Position numbers and translations under genes: made by a program. Under the pieces are notes generated by a model. It saw nothing but the letters and a program-made list of their open reading frames with translations, had not been told where the DNA came from and made no database searches. From Draconibacterium orientale (GTDB lineage: Bacteria; Bacteroidota; Bacteroidia; Bacteroidales; UBA1556), in assembly GCA_022736595.1 (NCBI GenBank), contig DZDC01000001.1, forward strand, positions 10,318 to 57,539: DNA of 47,222 bases, in the 5' to 3' direction. Positions 25,833-34,747 of the stretch are shown here, piece by piece (positions within the stretch are counted from its first letter, which is position 1; each line of letters begins with the position of its first letter).

Positions 25833-26722
25833 AATTCTTTTATTTTCTTAAGATCACTTTGGTAAAGCTGATGGATTAATCCATCAGCTAAGCCTATTTT
25901 GGGTACTGCTATATGTTTAGCCTTTAGAAGTTTAAGAATTCTTAAATAAATATCCGAAGCAGGCACGATTACATCAGCACGGTCATCTCTCATATTGAAC
26001 TTCAATTTTCGTTCATCAATACTGAGTTGGCTCAACTTGTCATAGGATTCTTGTAGTCGATCTAAGGATAGAAAAATACAACTTGGTTCGCCAAACAATT
26101 TGTTGATTTTGTTGATATTACCTCCCGATCCCACAACATTTACAAAATCAAATTCATCTGAAAACTGGCTAAGCCAATGCGCTATTTGCTTCCAGATATT
26201 AGGGTCATAACTGTTTTGCAAAAGTCTAATTGTTCCTATTTTAAAGGATTTTAGTTTGATCAGTTGATGGTTCTTTTCGACTGAAATTTCAGTACTTCCA
26301 CCGCCAACATCAATAAATACGGTAAGGCGTTCTGGGTTTTTGAAAAAGATGGGATTGGTATTTCTAATGATGGCAGCTTCAGTGGCGCCGCTGATTATTT
26401 CAAGTTTTATGCCAGTGGATTTTTGTATGTTTTCCACTATTTTTTTGTTGTTGGTAGCCTCGCGCATTGCAGCTGTTGCCACTGCTTTAAATCCAACAGG
26501 AGGATAGACTTCGGTGAGTAGTTTAAAGGCTTTCATGGTTTTAATGAATTCCTTTTCTTTTTCTTTTGAGATTTTTCCGGTGTCAAAAACTTCCATTCCC
26601 AAACGGAGTGGAATACGTATAAATGTAGCCTTTTCTACAAGTATATTGTTGGCTGGCCCGCTGGCATTGGCAAAAAGCAATCGAGCAGCGTTGGATCCAA
26701 CATCAATTACGGCATAAAGCAT
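25829..26722 (-). CDS. Ppx/GppA family exopolyphosphatase
   Basis: This 297-residue protein belongs to the actin-like ASKHA Ppx/GppA family, which removes terminal phosphate from polyphosphate or from pppGpp. Phosphate-binding loops are seen at VIDVGSNAARLLF (residues about 5-17) and FIDVGGGSTEIS (about 140), with ATAAMREA and the acidic SGATEAA between them. The last differs from the more usual GEEEA form. The protein is the short, two-subdomain form without the HD domain of E. coli Ppx. It lies downstream of ppk1, 64 bases away, giving a polyphosphate synthesis/degradation pair. The stop codon overlaps the stop codon of the convergent lipoprotein gene and no terminator is seen between them. 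Confidence 0.88.
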   Translation of the reverse strand: MLYAVIDVGSNAARLLFANASGPANNILVEKATFIRIPLRLGMEVFDTGKISKEKEKEFIKTMKAFKLLTEVYPPVGFKAVATAAMREATNNKKIVENIQKSTGIKLEIISGATEAAIIRNTNPIFFKNPERLTVFIDVGGGSTEISVEKNHQLIKLKSFKIGTIRLLQNSYDPNIWKQIAHWLSQFSDEFDFVNVVGSGGNINKINKLFGEPSCIFLSLDRLQESYDKLSQLSIDERKLKFNMRDDRADVIVPASDIYLRILKLLKAKHIAVPKIGLADGLIHQLYQSDLKKIKEF

Positions 26723-26786
26723 AGGTCTAATAAATTTTTAATGGCGTAAATTTACGGTCTTTATTTACACAAACAACCTGAATTCT

Positions 26787-28838
26787 CTATTGTTTTTGCA
26801 GCTTTAGGTTTGCAAAATATTGGTGCGTGGCTTCCTGAGAGTTAAGGGCTGGAAGGTTTATGTTTCTTCGGGTATATTGGTTTAATACTCCAAAGTTCAA
26901 CGAACGGTATTTTAGGGTGTCATTCATCTGAAGCTGAATAATGTCCATCAGTTGCTTTTGAATGCTTTTGTCTAATATTGGACATACAATTTCGAAACGA
27001 TGGTCGAGATTTCGAGTCATTAAGTCGGCAGAGCTGATATAAAATTCGGGTTGACCTCCATTGGCAAAAACAAACAGGCGAGCATGCTCAAGATACCTTC
27101 CCACGATGCTAAATGCATTAAGGTTTTCACTAAAGCCTTGAATTCCACATTGTAAGATATTTATCCCGCGTATTATTAAGTCGGTTTTAACACCTCTATT
27201 GGATGCCCGATATAATAAATTGACAATATCTAAATCGCTGATGCTGTTGAATTTCAAAATCATCCACGACTCCAATCCTTTTTGTTTGTTTTCAATCTCG
27301 CGATTGACTTTTTCTTCAAAAAATTCTCGAATATGAAAAGGGCTTATATAAAGATGTTTCAATTTCGGAGGGCGATATCGCGATTCAAGAAGCTCGAAGA
27401 AGTTGTATAAATCTGATCCAATTTCTTGATTTGCTGTGAGTAAACTGTAATCGCTATATACTTTGGCAGTGGATTCGTTGAAGTTGCCTGTGCTAATATT
27501 ACTGTAAAATCTGTTTTCACCCATTTCCTTACGCCTGATTAAAATCATTTTTGCATGAATTTTCATTCCAGGAATGGTAGCAATTACTCTTACCCCTTCA
27601 TTTTGGAGCCGCTGCGTCCATTGAATGTTGGCTTGTTCATCAAATCGGGCTTGGATTTCTAAAAATACGGTCACGCTTTTCCCGTTACGGGCAGCATTAA
27701 TGAGCGCATTCATGGCCGAAGAGTCGCGGGCTGCCCTATAAAAAGTCATTTTAATACTTCTTACTTTTGGGTCAATACTAGCTTCACGTAGAAAGTCGAT
27801 GATGTGGCCAAAGCTATGATAGGGGAAATTAAAAAAGATGTCCTTTTGCAATAATTGTTTGAAGATGCTTTTTTTATCGCTAATTTCAGGATGATCGATG
27901 GGCTGAAGCACATTGAAAAGTAATTCTTGACGAAGGTTGGGAAAACTCATCAAGTCTTTTAAGTTATGATACCGTCCTCCACCACGCAGTTGGTAGTTTT
28001 TGGTGGTAATATGAAGCTTGTTTATTATTTTATCGAGGAGATCTTTGGGAATATTTTTATCGTAAACAAATCGTACAGGGATGCCTTTACTACGTTTTTT
28101 TACACTTTCTTCCATAATGGCAAGAAAACTTTTAGAAACATCGTTGTCGATGTTGAGCTCTGCATCACGTGTAAACTTAATGATAAAGGCTTCAATTTGA
28201 TCGTATCCTAAAGCATTGAACATGGCTGGGAGATTATGCCTTATCACATCTTCAATAAACATGATATTGGTGCGATCGCCTTTGGTTTCAGTTTTTAAAA
28301 AACGTGGCAACTCATGAGGAACCTCGATGAGAATATGTTGTGTTTTTTTTGTCTTTTTACTATCGGTGAGTTCTACGGCTAAGTAGATGGCTTGATCGCT
28401 TAAAACTCTACCTGCATTAAAATAGTCGAGAATTATGGGAAAGAGTTTGGGTCTAATATTGTTCTTGAAGTAGGTTTGTGCAAAATCTTCTTGCTGTTTA
28501 TTGAGCTTTCTTTCATTTAGAAAGTGAATGTTGTGCTTTTTTAATCCTAAAAGTACCCTTCTAAAAATGATATTGTATTCATTTTCTTGAAGCAATACTT
28601 GAGCCATAATCTTATCTAGATTTTCGGTAAGTCGCTTATGCTCATCACTGTTGCTGGGAGCTAATTTTTGCATGCGACGCAGTGTGGCAATTCGAACTCT
28701 AAAAAACTCATCTCTATTGTTTGAAAAAATTCCTAAGAATTTCAGTCTCTCAAGTATAGGGTTTTCATCGTCGTTGGCTTCTTGTAATACTCGGGTATTA
28801 AAATCGAGCCAACTCAGTTCACGGTTTAAGCTTTCCAT
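26787..28838 (-). CDS. ppk1: Polyphosphate kinase 1
   Basis: This 683-residue enzyme reversibly polymerises the gamma-phosphate of ATP into polyphosphate. ATG 28838 (MESLNRELSWLDFN) is preferred over a TTG three codons earlier. Family blocks are complete: the N-terminal NRELSWLDFN and RDEFFRVR, then PHELPRFL, RAARDSS, GKSVTVFLEIQARFDEQANI, and the phosphotransfer histidine in KIHAKMILI (His428). A second catalytic His lies in VGRYLEHARLF. At the place of E. coli His454, 19 residues after the nucleophile, this protein has Asn447 in FYSNISTGNF. The sixA-like gene lies 12 bases upstream and ppx downstream, forming one minus-strand operon. Confidence 0.93.
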   Translation of the reverse strand: MESLNRELSWLDFNTRVLQEANDDENPILERLKFLGIFSNNRDEFFRVRIATLRRMQKLAPSNSDEHKRLTENLDKIMAQVLLQENEYNIIFRRVLLGLKKHNIHFLNERKLNKQQEDFAQTYFKNNIRPKLFPIILDYFNAGRVLSDQAIYLAVELTDSKKTKKTQHILIEVPHELPRFLKTETKGDRTNIMFIEDVIRHNLPAMFNALGYDQIEAFIIKFTRDAELNIDNDVSKSFLAIMEESVKKRSKGIPVRFVYDKNIPKDLLDKIINKLHITTKNYQLRGGGRYHNLKDLMSFPNLRQELLFNVLQPIDHPEISDKKSIFKQLLQKDIFFNFPYHSFGHIIDFLREASIDPKVRSIKMTFYRAARDSSAMNALINAARNGKSVTVFLEIQARFDEQANIQWTQRLQNEGVRVIATIPGMKIHAKMILIRRKEMGENRFYSNISTGNFNESTAKVYSDYSLLTANQEIGSDLYNFFELLESRYRPPKLKHLYISPFHIREFFEEKVNREIENKQKGLESWMILKFNSISDLDIVNLLYRASNRGVKTDLIIRGINILQCGIQGFSENLNAFSIVGRYLEHARLFVFANGGQPEFYISSADLMTRNLDHRFEIVCPILDKSIQKQLMDIIQLQMNDTLKYRSLNFGVLNQYTRRNINLPALNSQEATHQYFANLKLQKQ

Positions 28839-28850
28839 AGGGAGCAAATA

Positions 28851-29351
28851 CTATTTTAATTTTTTTGGAAATACAACAAAATTTAGTTTGCGTTCAACCA
28901 TTGCAAACTCGGGCCAACTGCTTGAAAAATATTTGCAGCAAACCAATCCAGAAGTGGGGAGATTGTCAATTTCTGCATTCATATATTTTTGCGCAAAATA
29001 GGTTAACCCAGGGTTATGACCCACGATTAGCATGGTTTTTATTTCATCGGGTTGACTTATCACAAGATCAAAAATCTGATCCACACTGCCCGGATACAAC
29101 TGATTTTCAACGATCATGGGAGGAAGATGAAGCTTTTCTTGAAGCATTTTGCCTGTATCAAAAGCTCGAGTTGCTGGACTGCATACGATGCGATCGATGG
29201 GCATATCAATTTCTCTTAAATAGGCAATAACGCGTTCGGTACGCACGATGCCTTGTTCTGTCAATTTGCGTTTATGATCATCAAATTCTTCCATGTCCCA
29301 ATCCGATTTTCCATGCCGAAGAAGAATGAGTGTTTTGGTTTTGGTATTCAT
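28851..29351 (-). CDS. sixA: SixA-like phosphohistidine phosphatase (histidine phosphatase family)
   Basis: This 166-residue protein is a histidine-phosphatase-superfamily member of the SixA type, which removes phosphate from phosphohistidine in proteins. The catalytic LLRHGKSDW motif lies at residues about 10-18 and the second conserved His in MLIVGHNPGLT near residue 117; CSPATRAFDTG matches the family Arg/Ala block. It is the first gene of the sixA-ppk1-ppx operon. E. coli SixA acts on phosphohistidine in two-component or PTS-type proteins; here the neighbour PPK1 itself passes through a phosphohistidine intermediate. Substrate is unproven. Confidence 0.85.
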   Translation of the reverse strand: MNTKTKTLILLRHGKSDWDMEEFDDHKRKLTEQGIVRTERVIAYLREIDMPIDRIVCSPATRAFDTGKMLQEKLHLPPMIVENQLYPGSVDQIFDLVISQPDEIKTMLIVGHNPGLTYFAQKYMNAEIDNLPTSGLVCCKYFSSSWPEFAMVERKLNFVVFPKKLK

Positions 29352-29450
29352 CTTTGCCTCCGTTTCAATAAATTATTACAATATTAAATAAAAAAAAGGT
29401 TCAAGTTGCAGTTGCTTAATTATTATTGTCAATTTCTTAACAATTGAGGC

Positions 29451-29487
29451 AAAAAAAAGGAAACTTCAAGAAATTTCCTTTTTTTTT
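29451..29487 (-). terminator. Terminator after the DUF3078 gene
   Basis: On the minus strand GGAAA and TTTCC arms (29474-29478 with 29459-29463) are flanked by A and T runs, giving a stem of up to 13 bp (29474-29486 with 29451-29463) and a 10-base loop followed by eight T residues. The symmetry means it could also act on plus-strand transcripts, but none is expected here. Confidence 0.75.
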
Positions 29488-29501
29488 ATACCTGTTTAAG
29501 G

Positions 29502-30428
29502 TTATCTAATCTTGTAAACTAAACCTAAAGATAAGTTCTGATAAACTTGTGTTCTTGGTCCTTTGCTATCAAAAACGCCATCATCATTGGTGTCTATATC
29601 GATCATGATGTCGTCGTCGTAGATCATTTGTCCTTTGATTTGGGCATTAAGGAACTTATTGATTTTAAAGGTAAATGCGTATTGCCAATCAATGTCGATA
29701 TTTTGTGGATTCTTGAGATAATTGGAGTAAAAATCCAGAATTGTAGTAAAATTAACATTGGTAAAAATATCTTTAGAAAAACCCAATCTGACATAAGCTC
29801 CAAACTCAGTACGCAGTTGTTTTGAATGTGAGATTAAAACTCCAGCAGTGTCATATACCGCAGGCTCTAGACCAAATTTGCCTGCATCGGCTAAGATTTG
29901 GTCTCCTACATAGGTCCATTTTACAGTTCCGGGTGACATAAATAGAGATAAATAGGAGACCGGTTTATAATCAACCCCGATAGCCACTTTAAAAAAAGCA
30001 GGGGCTAAAAAAGAGGAAGTATAAATTTTTGTGGTATCGTTTGGATAGTCAAATCCATCCACATACTGGGTTTTGAAATTTCCAAGAACTGAGTAGTTCC
30101 AATGTTGGCTTAATTGATAACCATATTTAGTGTTCAATTCAAGACGGTCAGTTGATTTACGATATTCCTTATTTGCTGTTTTTGAATAGCCAAGGTCAGT
30201 GAGGATTAAATTGTCCCAGCTGTGCACTGCTTTTTTGTAATTAGCTTGATAAAAGAATGAACCGGTAACTGTGGCTTGGTTTTCACCTCCTTTTGACCAG
30301 TTTTTAAATGCTGTGGCACTGGCATTAAGGGCGATGTTGGACTCAATTTTCCAATAACTGGTATCTTTCTGGGCAAAAGTTGTTAAACCAAGGGCTAAAA
30401 ATGTTAAGGTAAAAATTAGTGATTTCAT
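29502..30428 (-). CDS. DUF3078 domain outer-membrane beta-barrel protein
   Basis: This 308-residue protein begins with a signal peptide, MKSLIFTLTFLALGLTTFAQ, followed by the family hallmark FKNWSKGGENQATVTG (about residues 42-57), typical of the Bacteroidota DUF3078 family. Alternating aromatic/polar strands and a terminal LSLGLVYKIR ending fit an outer-membrane beta-barrel. A short acidic stretch near the C-terminus (DDDIMIDIDTNDDGVFD) resembles a calcium-binding loop. It lies 34 bases after the MscS gene and may be co-transcribed with it. The function of DUF3078 is not established. Confidence 0.85.
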   Translation of the reverse strand: MKSLIFTLTFLALGLTTFAQKDTSYWKIESNIALNASATAFKNWSKGGENQATVTGSFFYQANYKKAVHSWDNLILTDLGYSKTANKEYRKSTDRLELNTKYGYQLSQHWNYSVLGNFKTQYVDGFDYPNDTTKIYTSSFLAPAFFKVAIGVDYKPVSYLSLFMSPGTVKWTYVGDQILADAGKFGLEPAVYDTAGVLISHSKQLRTEFGAYVRLGFSKDIFTNVNFTTILDFYSNYLKNPQNIDIDWQYAFTFKINKFLNAQIKGQMIYDDDIMIDIDTNDDGVFDSKGPRTQVYQNLSLGLVYKIR

Positions 30429-30462
30429 AGATTGTAAAATTTGGTTAGTATTTGTATTTCAA

Positions 30463-31275
30463 TTATTTACTTATATGGATTACTTGTTGAGGGAAAGGGA
30501 TATTGATATGATTGGCATCGAATGCTTTTTTAATATTTTCGATAAGCTTATAATAAATTGGCCAATAATGTTCAGTGTTTACCCAAACTCTTAGCCCCAG
30601 ATTCACTGAAGAGTCGCCGAGGGAGCTTACCACCACAAAGGCTTCGGGCTCATTCAATACTTCGGGCAACTTGTTCACTTCCTCGAGAATTACTTTTCGG
30701 GCTTCATCAATGGAGTTTGTGTAACTTATTCCAAAAGTGATATCCACTCTTCTTTTATCTTCTGAGGAATAGTTGATTAGACTGGAAGAAGAAATATTGT
30801 TGTTAGGTATGATAACTCTCTTATTATCAACAGTTAAAATATTAGTGCTAAAAATTTGAATCTCTTTAACTGTTCCCATAAATCCATTAAACTCGATAAA
30901 ATCATCCACTTTGTAAGGCTTAAATAAGAGAATGATGACCCCTCCAGCAAAGTTTTGTAATGTGCCGCTCAACGCCATACCAATGGCTAAGCCTGCTGCA
31001 CCAAGAAGTGCAATAAAACTGGTCATTTCAATCCCAATCATACTCATAACACTTATCAATAAAAGGATTTTTAATCCAATATTGATAACGCTATTTAAAA
31101 AGGGTATTAACGTGGGCTCTATGTTACGGTTGTTGAAAATTTTGATGAGGGTTTTGCTGGCTTTGGAAATGATTTTTAATCCAATTATAAGCACCAAAAC
31201 GGCTCCCAATACTTTGGGTCCATATTCTACCAACATGGTTTTAAGGATGTCGAGGTATTTATCTACTTCATTCAT
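30463..31275 (-). CDS. mscS: Small-conductance mechanosensitive channel, MscS family
   Basis: This 270-residue protein forms a heptameric inner-membrane channel that opens under membrane tension to relieve osmotic stress. Three transmembrane helices are visible: about 20-42, 56-80 and 85-115. The third carries the Gly/Ala-rich pore line LLGAAGLAIGMALSGTLQNFAGG. The beta domain follows with KVDDFIEFNGFMGTVKEIQIFST and VIIPNNNISSSSLINYS, then the cytoplasmic alpha/beta vestibule. The length is near that of E. coli MscS (286). ATG 31275 is followed by a typical polar N-terminus. It has a good promoter on its strand. Confidence 0.95.
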   Translation of the reverse strand: MNEVDKYLDILKTMLVEYGPKVLGAVLVLIIGLKIISKASKTLIKIFNNRNIEPTLIPFLNSVINIGLKILLLISVMSMIGIEMTSFIALLGAAGLAIGMALSGTLQNFAGGVIILLFKPYKVDDFIEFNGFMGTVKEIQIFSTNILTVDNKRVIIPNNNISSSSLINYSSEDKRRVDITFGISYTNSIDEARKVILEEVNKLPEVLNEPEAFVVVSSLGDSSVNLGLRVWVNTEHYWPIYYKLIENIKKAFDANHINIPFPQQVIHISK

Positions 31276-31311
31276 TTTTGGTCTTTTTTAACATCTGCCC
31301 TATACAGCGGG

Positions 31312-31340
31312 CAAAAATAAAATAAAAATGTATTAAGCAA
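31312..31340 (-). promoter_or_regulatory. Promoter of mscS (Bacteroidota-type)
   Basis: Reading the minus strand, TTG at 31340-31338 is followed by an 18-base spacer and TATTTTTG at 31319-31312, matching TTG-N17-23-TAnnTTTG. The start site would fall near 31305, about 30 bases before the mscS ATG. Confidence 0.55.
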
Positions 31341-31490
31341 CACATTCCTTTTGTTTTATAACATGGCCACTACAGATTTTTTTTCTGCTGGTTTTGAAAA
31401 TTAATTTAAGAGGCAATTTATCCTTTATTTTTTTCGTTTAATTGCTGAGTTTTGATCTGTATTGCTTTAAAAATGGTAATAGTTTTTAAA

Positions 31491-31506
31491 TTTTCAATGT
31501 TGAAAA
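31491..31506. other. Inverted repeat TTTTCAA-tg-TTGAAAA in the mscS/TPR divergent region
   Basis: A perfect 7-bp inverted repeat with a 2-base centre lies 71 bases before the TPR gene, in the 300-base region between divergent genes. It could be an operator for the plus-strand operon or simply AT-rich chance. No clear TAnnTTTG element was found on the plus strand there, and nothing else stands out in 31341-31576. Confidence 0.3.
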
Positions 31507-31576
31507 GTTTATTTAAGTACGGCCATGCTAAATTTCAATCCATGTATTTTTAATTTACAATTAATTAGGTGACAAT

Positions 31577-34500
31577 ATGATATTTTCAAAACTAAAGTAC
31601 TTCATTATAAGTGTGTTAGTGTTTTCGAGCTGCTTAAGTCTCGATGCGCAGCAAACCTCAGTATATGATGCTCCAACCTCTTTTTATCAGCAAGGCTTGC
31701 AGCTTTACCAACAAGGACAATATGGTGCAGCCTTTGAAGCTTTTAATAAAACGCTTCAAACTTGTCCGAAGGAGGATGTAAAATGGAGAACGGATGCTGA
31801 ATACTATCAAGCCATTTGTGCAGTGCAACTTTTCAACGATGATGCTGAACTTATGCTCGAAAACTTTATTATTAATCATCCTGAAAACGTTCATATAAAG
31901 CAAATTTATTTTCAGCAAGGTGTTTTTCAATATCGAAAAAAGAACTTCAAGCAAGCACTCAAAGCCTTTGAAAAAGTGGACTTTTTAGATTTATCTTCAG
32001 AGGAGCGTGTTGAGTATAATTTTAAAAAGGGCTATAGCTCTTTTCAAACCGACGACCGTGAGGGCGCAAAAAAATGTTTTTACGATATTCTGGAAGTGGA
32101 TGGAAAATATAAAGCTCCATCTGTGTATTATTATTCGCACATTGCCTACCTCGAAGGGAACTATCAAACCGCTTTGAAGGGTTTTTTGCAACTTAAAGAT
32201 AACGAAACCTTTGGCCCTGTAACTCCTTACTACATCACGCATATTTACTATCTTCAGCAAAACTACGATCAACTTTTGTCCATTGCACCTGAGCTTTTAG
32301 AAAAATCTACACCTCAAAGGCAACCCGAAATTGCTCGACTGATTGGTGAGTCTTATTTCCGTACCGGAAAATACGAGCAAGCATTACCCTACCTCAAACG
32401 CTATTACGAAACCTCTAATGCAACTATAAGCACCATCAACCGATATCAACTGGGCTATACCTACTACAAAATGAAAGATTTTAAATCTGCAATTCCGCAT
32501 TTTGAAGCTGCAACAGCCTTGGAAGCTGATAGCCTTGCACAATCAGCCTATTACTATTTAGCAAGTTGCTATGTGGAATCCAATGAGAAAACATTTGCCC
32601 TTAACGCCTTCAAAAAAACCTACCAACTGCAATTCGATAAAACCATCTCTGCCGATGCATTGTATCAATTTGCAAAACTGAGCTACGAACTCGATTTTAA
32701 TCCTTACAATCAGGCTGTTGAAGCATTCCAAAAATATGTGGTAGAATATCCTAATTCGCCCCATCGTGCCGAAGCAATGACTTATCTTACAAAAATGTAT
32801 CTGAGCACCAATAACTATGCTCAGGCACTCGAAAGCATCGAAAAGATATCCGATAAATCAGTGGAAATGAACATCGCTTATCAACGAATTTTGTATGCTA
32901 GAGGGGTTCAGTTTTTTCAACAAAATGAATTGGCTGCCGCAGTTGAATATTTTGATAAAGCAATTAAAGTTAATGCTAACCGTCAGTTTACTGCTAAATC
33001 AATGTTTTGGAGAGCAGAATCCTATTATCGACTTGGTATTTACAACGCGAGTATCGAGGCATACCAAAAATTTCTAACTGCCAGTGGAGCCTTCGAATTG
33101 GATAATTATAACGAAGCATATTACAATCTTGGATACGCCTATTACAAATTAAAGGACTATCCTCTGGCCAATAAGAATTTTAGAATTTTTGCTCTCAATG
33201 AAAAGCAAACCCATTCACCCATGTATAACGATGTACAGAATCGGATTGGTGATTCTTATTTTATACAAAGTGAAATGGCCTTGGCCGTCGATCATTACAA
33301 TATAGCCATCGAAATAGGGCTACGGGATGTGGATTATAGTTTGTTTAAAAAGGCAGAAGCCTTAGGTCCATTGGTGAAACCCCAAGAAAGAGCCAGTACG
33401 CTTGATTTGCTACTTCAAAATTACCCAAATACCGCTTATGCCGGAAATGCTCGATACATGTTGGCTCAAACCTATTTTAGACAATTGCAACAACCCGATA
33501 AAGCTACTAATGAGTATCTTAACATTATCAATACCTTCCCTGCTCAAACCAGCGTTGTAAAAAAATCGAAACTCGACTTGGGTTATCTCTATAATAATGT
33601 GGGAAAAACCTCCGAGGCTACTTCTATTCTTAAATCGGTTTATATCGATTATAAAGGTTCCACCGAATCCAATGACGCCATAAAAACCTTGCAAGGAATC
33701 TATACCGAACAAGGAAATGTGGATGAATTTTTTCAATGGGTTGAGAAGCAGGGTGTACAGATTGCAGCCAGTACACAAGATTCTATTAATTTTCAAACTG
33801 CTGAAAATCAGTATATGAATGAAAATTGTACCCAAGCTGTGGAAAGTTTTGGAAGATATATCGAACGGTTTCCTGCGGGTTATTTTATCAATGATGCACA
33901 TTTTTATCGAGCCGAATGTTTGCGCCAACATCACCAATATTCAAAAGCTTTGATCGATTACAATTATTTGGTAAGTCGTCCGGTGAATCAATATACGCTT
34001 CTATCTTTGAATTATATCGCCAATATAAATTACACTGATTTGAAAGATTACCAATCCGCCCGAAGTGCATTTGCTCGCCTTTCGACGGTGGCTGAATCCA
34101 ATGAGAACCAGCAAAAGGCCTTAATTGGAATTATGCGATGTGATTTTTATCTTCAAAACCAAGACAGTCTTTCCTCATCGGCTTTAAGAGTATTTTTGAT
34201 CGAAAACTTGAATTTGCGTGTTAAAAGAGAAGCGGCCTTACATATTTTAAGAATCAATTTTGCGGCTAAAAATCAAGATAAAGCCATGGTGGCAATTCAA
34301 CAACTGCTTACTGAAGTTGGAACTGAAGAGGCGGCTGAGGCCATGTATTGCAAAGCGTATTTTCAATATCTGAATACCCAGTACGATAGTGCTCAAACTA
34401 CTGCTTTTAAAGTAATACAACAGGAACCAAGTTATGAATATTGGGTGGTAAAATCATTTTTGCTTTCGGCAGATATTTTTATTCAGCAAAAAAATTATCA

Positions 34501-34705
34501 TCAAGCCAAAGCCACTTTATCCAGTATTGTGGATAATTATGAGGGCGATAAGGCGCTTATGGAAGAAGCAAAATCAAAGCTTGAACTGGTAAAAACACTT
34601 ATGGCAGAAGGTTTGAAAAAGGAAGAACCCAGTATGGAAAATCTAAATTTTGGACAAGAGTCAGATTTATTTACCCCAAATAGCGAAGGACAAAGCGTTC
34701 CTTAA
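31577..34705 (+). CDS. Large exported tetratricopeptide-repeat protein
   Basis: This 1042-residue protein starts with a signal peptide, MIFSKLKYFIISVLVFSSC with a probable cleavage after LSLDA; a lipoprotein reading at Cys19 is less likely because the residue at -3 is Phe. Nearly the whole length is TPR or Sel1/TolA-like helical repeats: recurring GxxYYKxxDYxxAIxxF units such as GYTYYKMKDFKSAIPHFEAA, YYNLGYAYYKLKDYPLANKNF and AESYYRLGIYNASIEAYQKF. The tail after about residue 1010 is low in order and acidic. Such proteins scaffold periplasmic or outer-membrane complexes. An outer-membrane barrel gene starts 42 bases downstream; the pair probably works together. The specific system is not known to me. 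Confidence 0.82.
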   Translation: MIFSKLKYFIISVLVFSSCLSLDAQQTSVYDAPTSFYQQGLQLYQQGQYGAAFEAFNKTLQTCPKEDVKWRTDAEYYQAICAVQLFNDDAELMLENFIINHPENVHIKQIYFQQGVFQYRKKNFKQALKAFEKVDFLDLSSEERVEYNFKKGYSSFQTDDREGAKKCFYDILEVDGKYKAPSVYYYSHIAYLEGNYQTALKGFLQLKDNETFGPVTPYYITHIYYLQQNYDQLLSIAPELLEKSTPQRQPEIARLIGESYFRTGKYEQALPYLKRYYETSNATISTINRYQLGYTYYKMKDFKSAIPHFEAATALEADSLAQSAYYYLASCYVESNEKTFALNAFKKTYQLQFDKTISADALYQFAKLSYELDFNPYNQAVEAFQKYVVEYPNSPHRAEAMTYLTKMYLSTNNYAQALESIEKISDKSVEMNIAYQRILYARGVQFFQQNELAAAVEYFDKAIKVNANRQFTAKSMFWRAESYYRLGIYNASIEAYQKFLTASGAFELDNYNEAYYNLGYAYYKLKDYPLANKNFRIFALNEKQTHSPMYNDVQNRIGDSYFIQSEMALAVDHYNIAIEIGLRDVDYSLFKKAEALGPLVKPQERASTLDLLLQNYPNTAYAGNARYMLAQTYFRQLQQPDKATNEYLNIINTFPAQTSVVKKSKLDLGYLYNNVGKTSEATSILKSVYIDYKGSTESNDAIKTLQGIYTEQGNVDEFFQWVEKQGVQIAASTQDSINFQTAENQYMNENCTQAVESFGRYIERFPAGYFINDAHFYRAECLRQHHQYSKALIDYNYLVSRPVNQYTLLSLNYIANINYTDLKDYQSARSAFARLSTVAESNENQQKALIGIMRCDFYLQNQDSLSSSALRVFLIENLNLRVKREAALHILRINFAAKNQDKAMVAIQQLLTEVGTEEAAEAMYCKAYFQYLNTQYDSAQTTAFKVIQQEPSYEYWVVKSFLLSADIFIQQKNYHQAKATLSSIVDNYEGDKALMEEAKSKLELVKTLMAEGLKKEEPSMENLNFGQESDLFTPNSEGQSVP

Positions 34706-34747
34706 TCATTAAATTAAAAATATCATAGGATCAAATCATCGATAAAA

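Noticed and set aside
28839..28847. TTG start for ppk1
   Set aside because: ATG at 28838 directly precedes the conserved SLNRELSWLDFN start and is a better codon.
33410..33937. Antisense open frame of 175 codons on the minus strand
   Set aside because: It is the reverse of the TPR gene and shows no domain; its composition follows from the sense strand.
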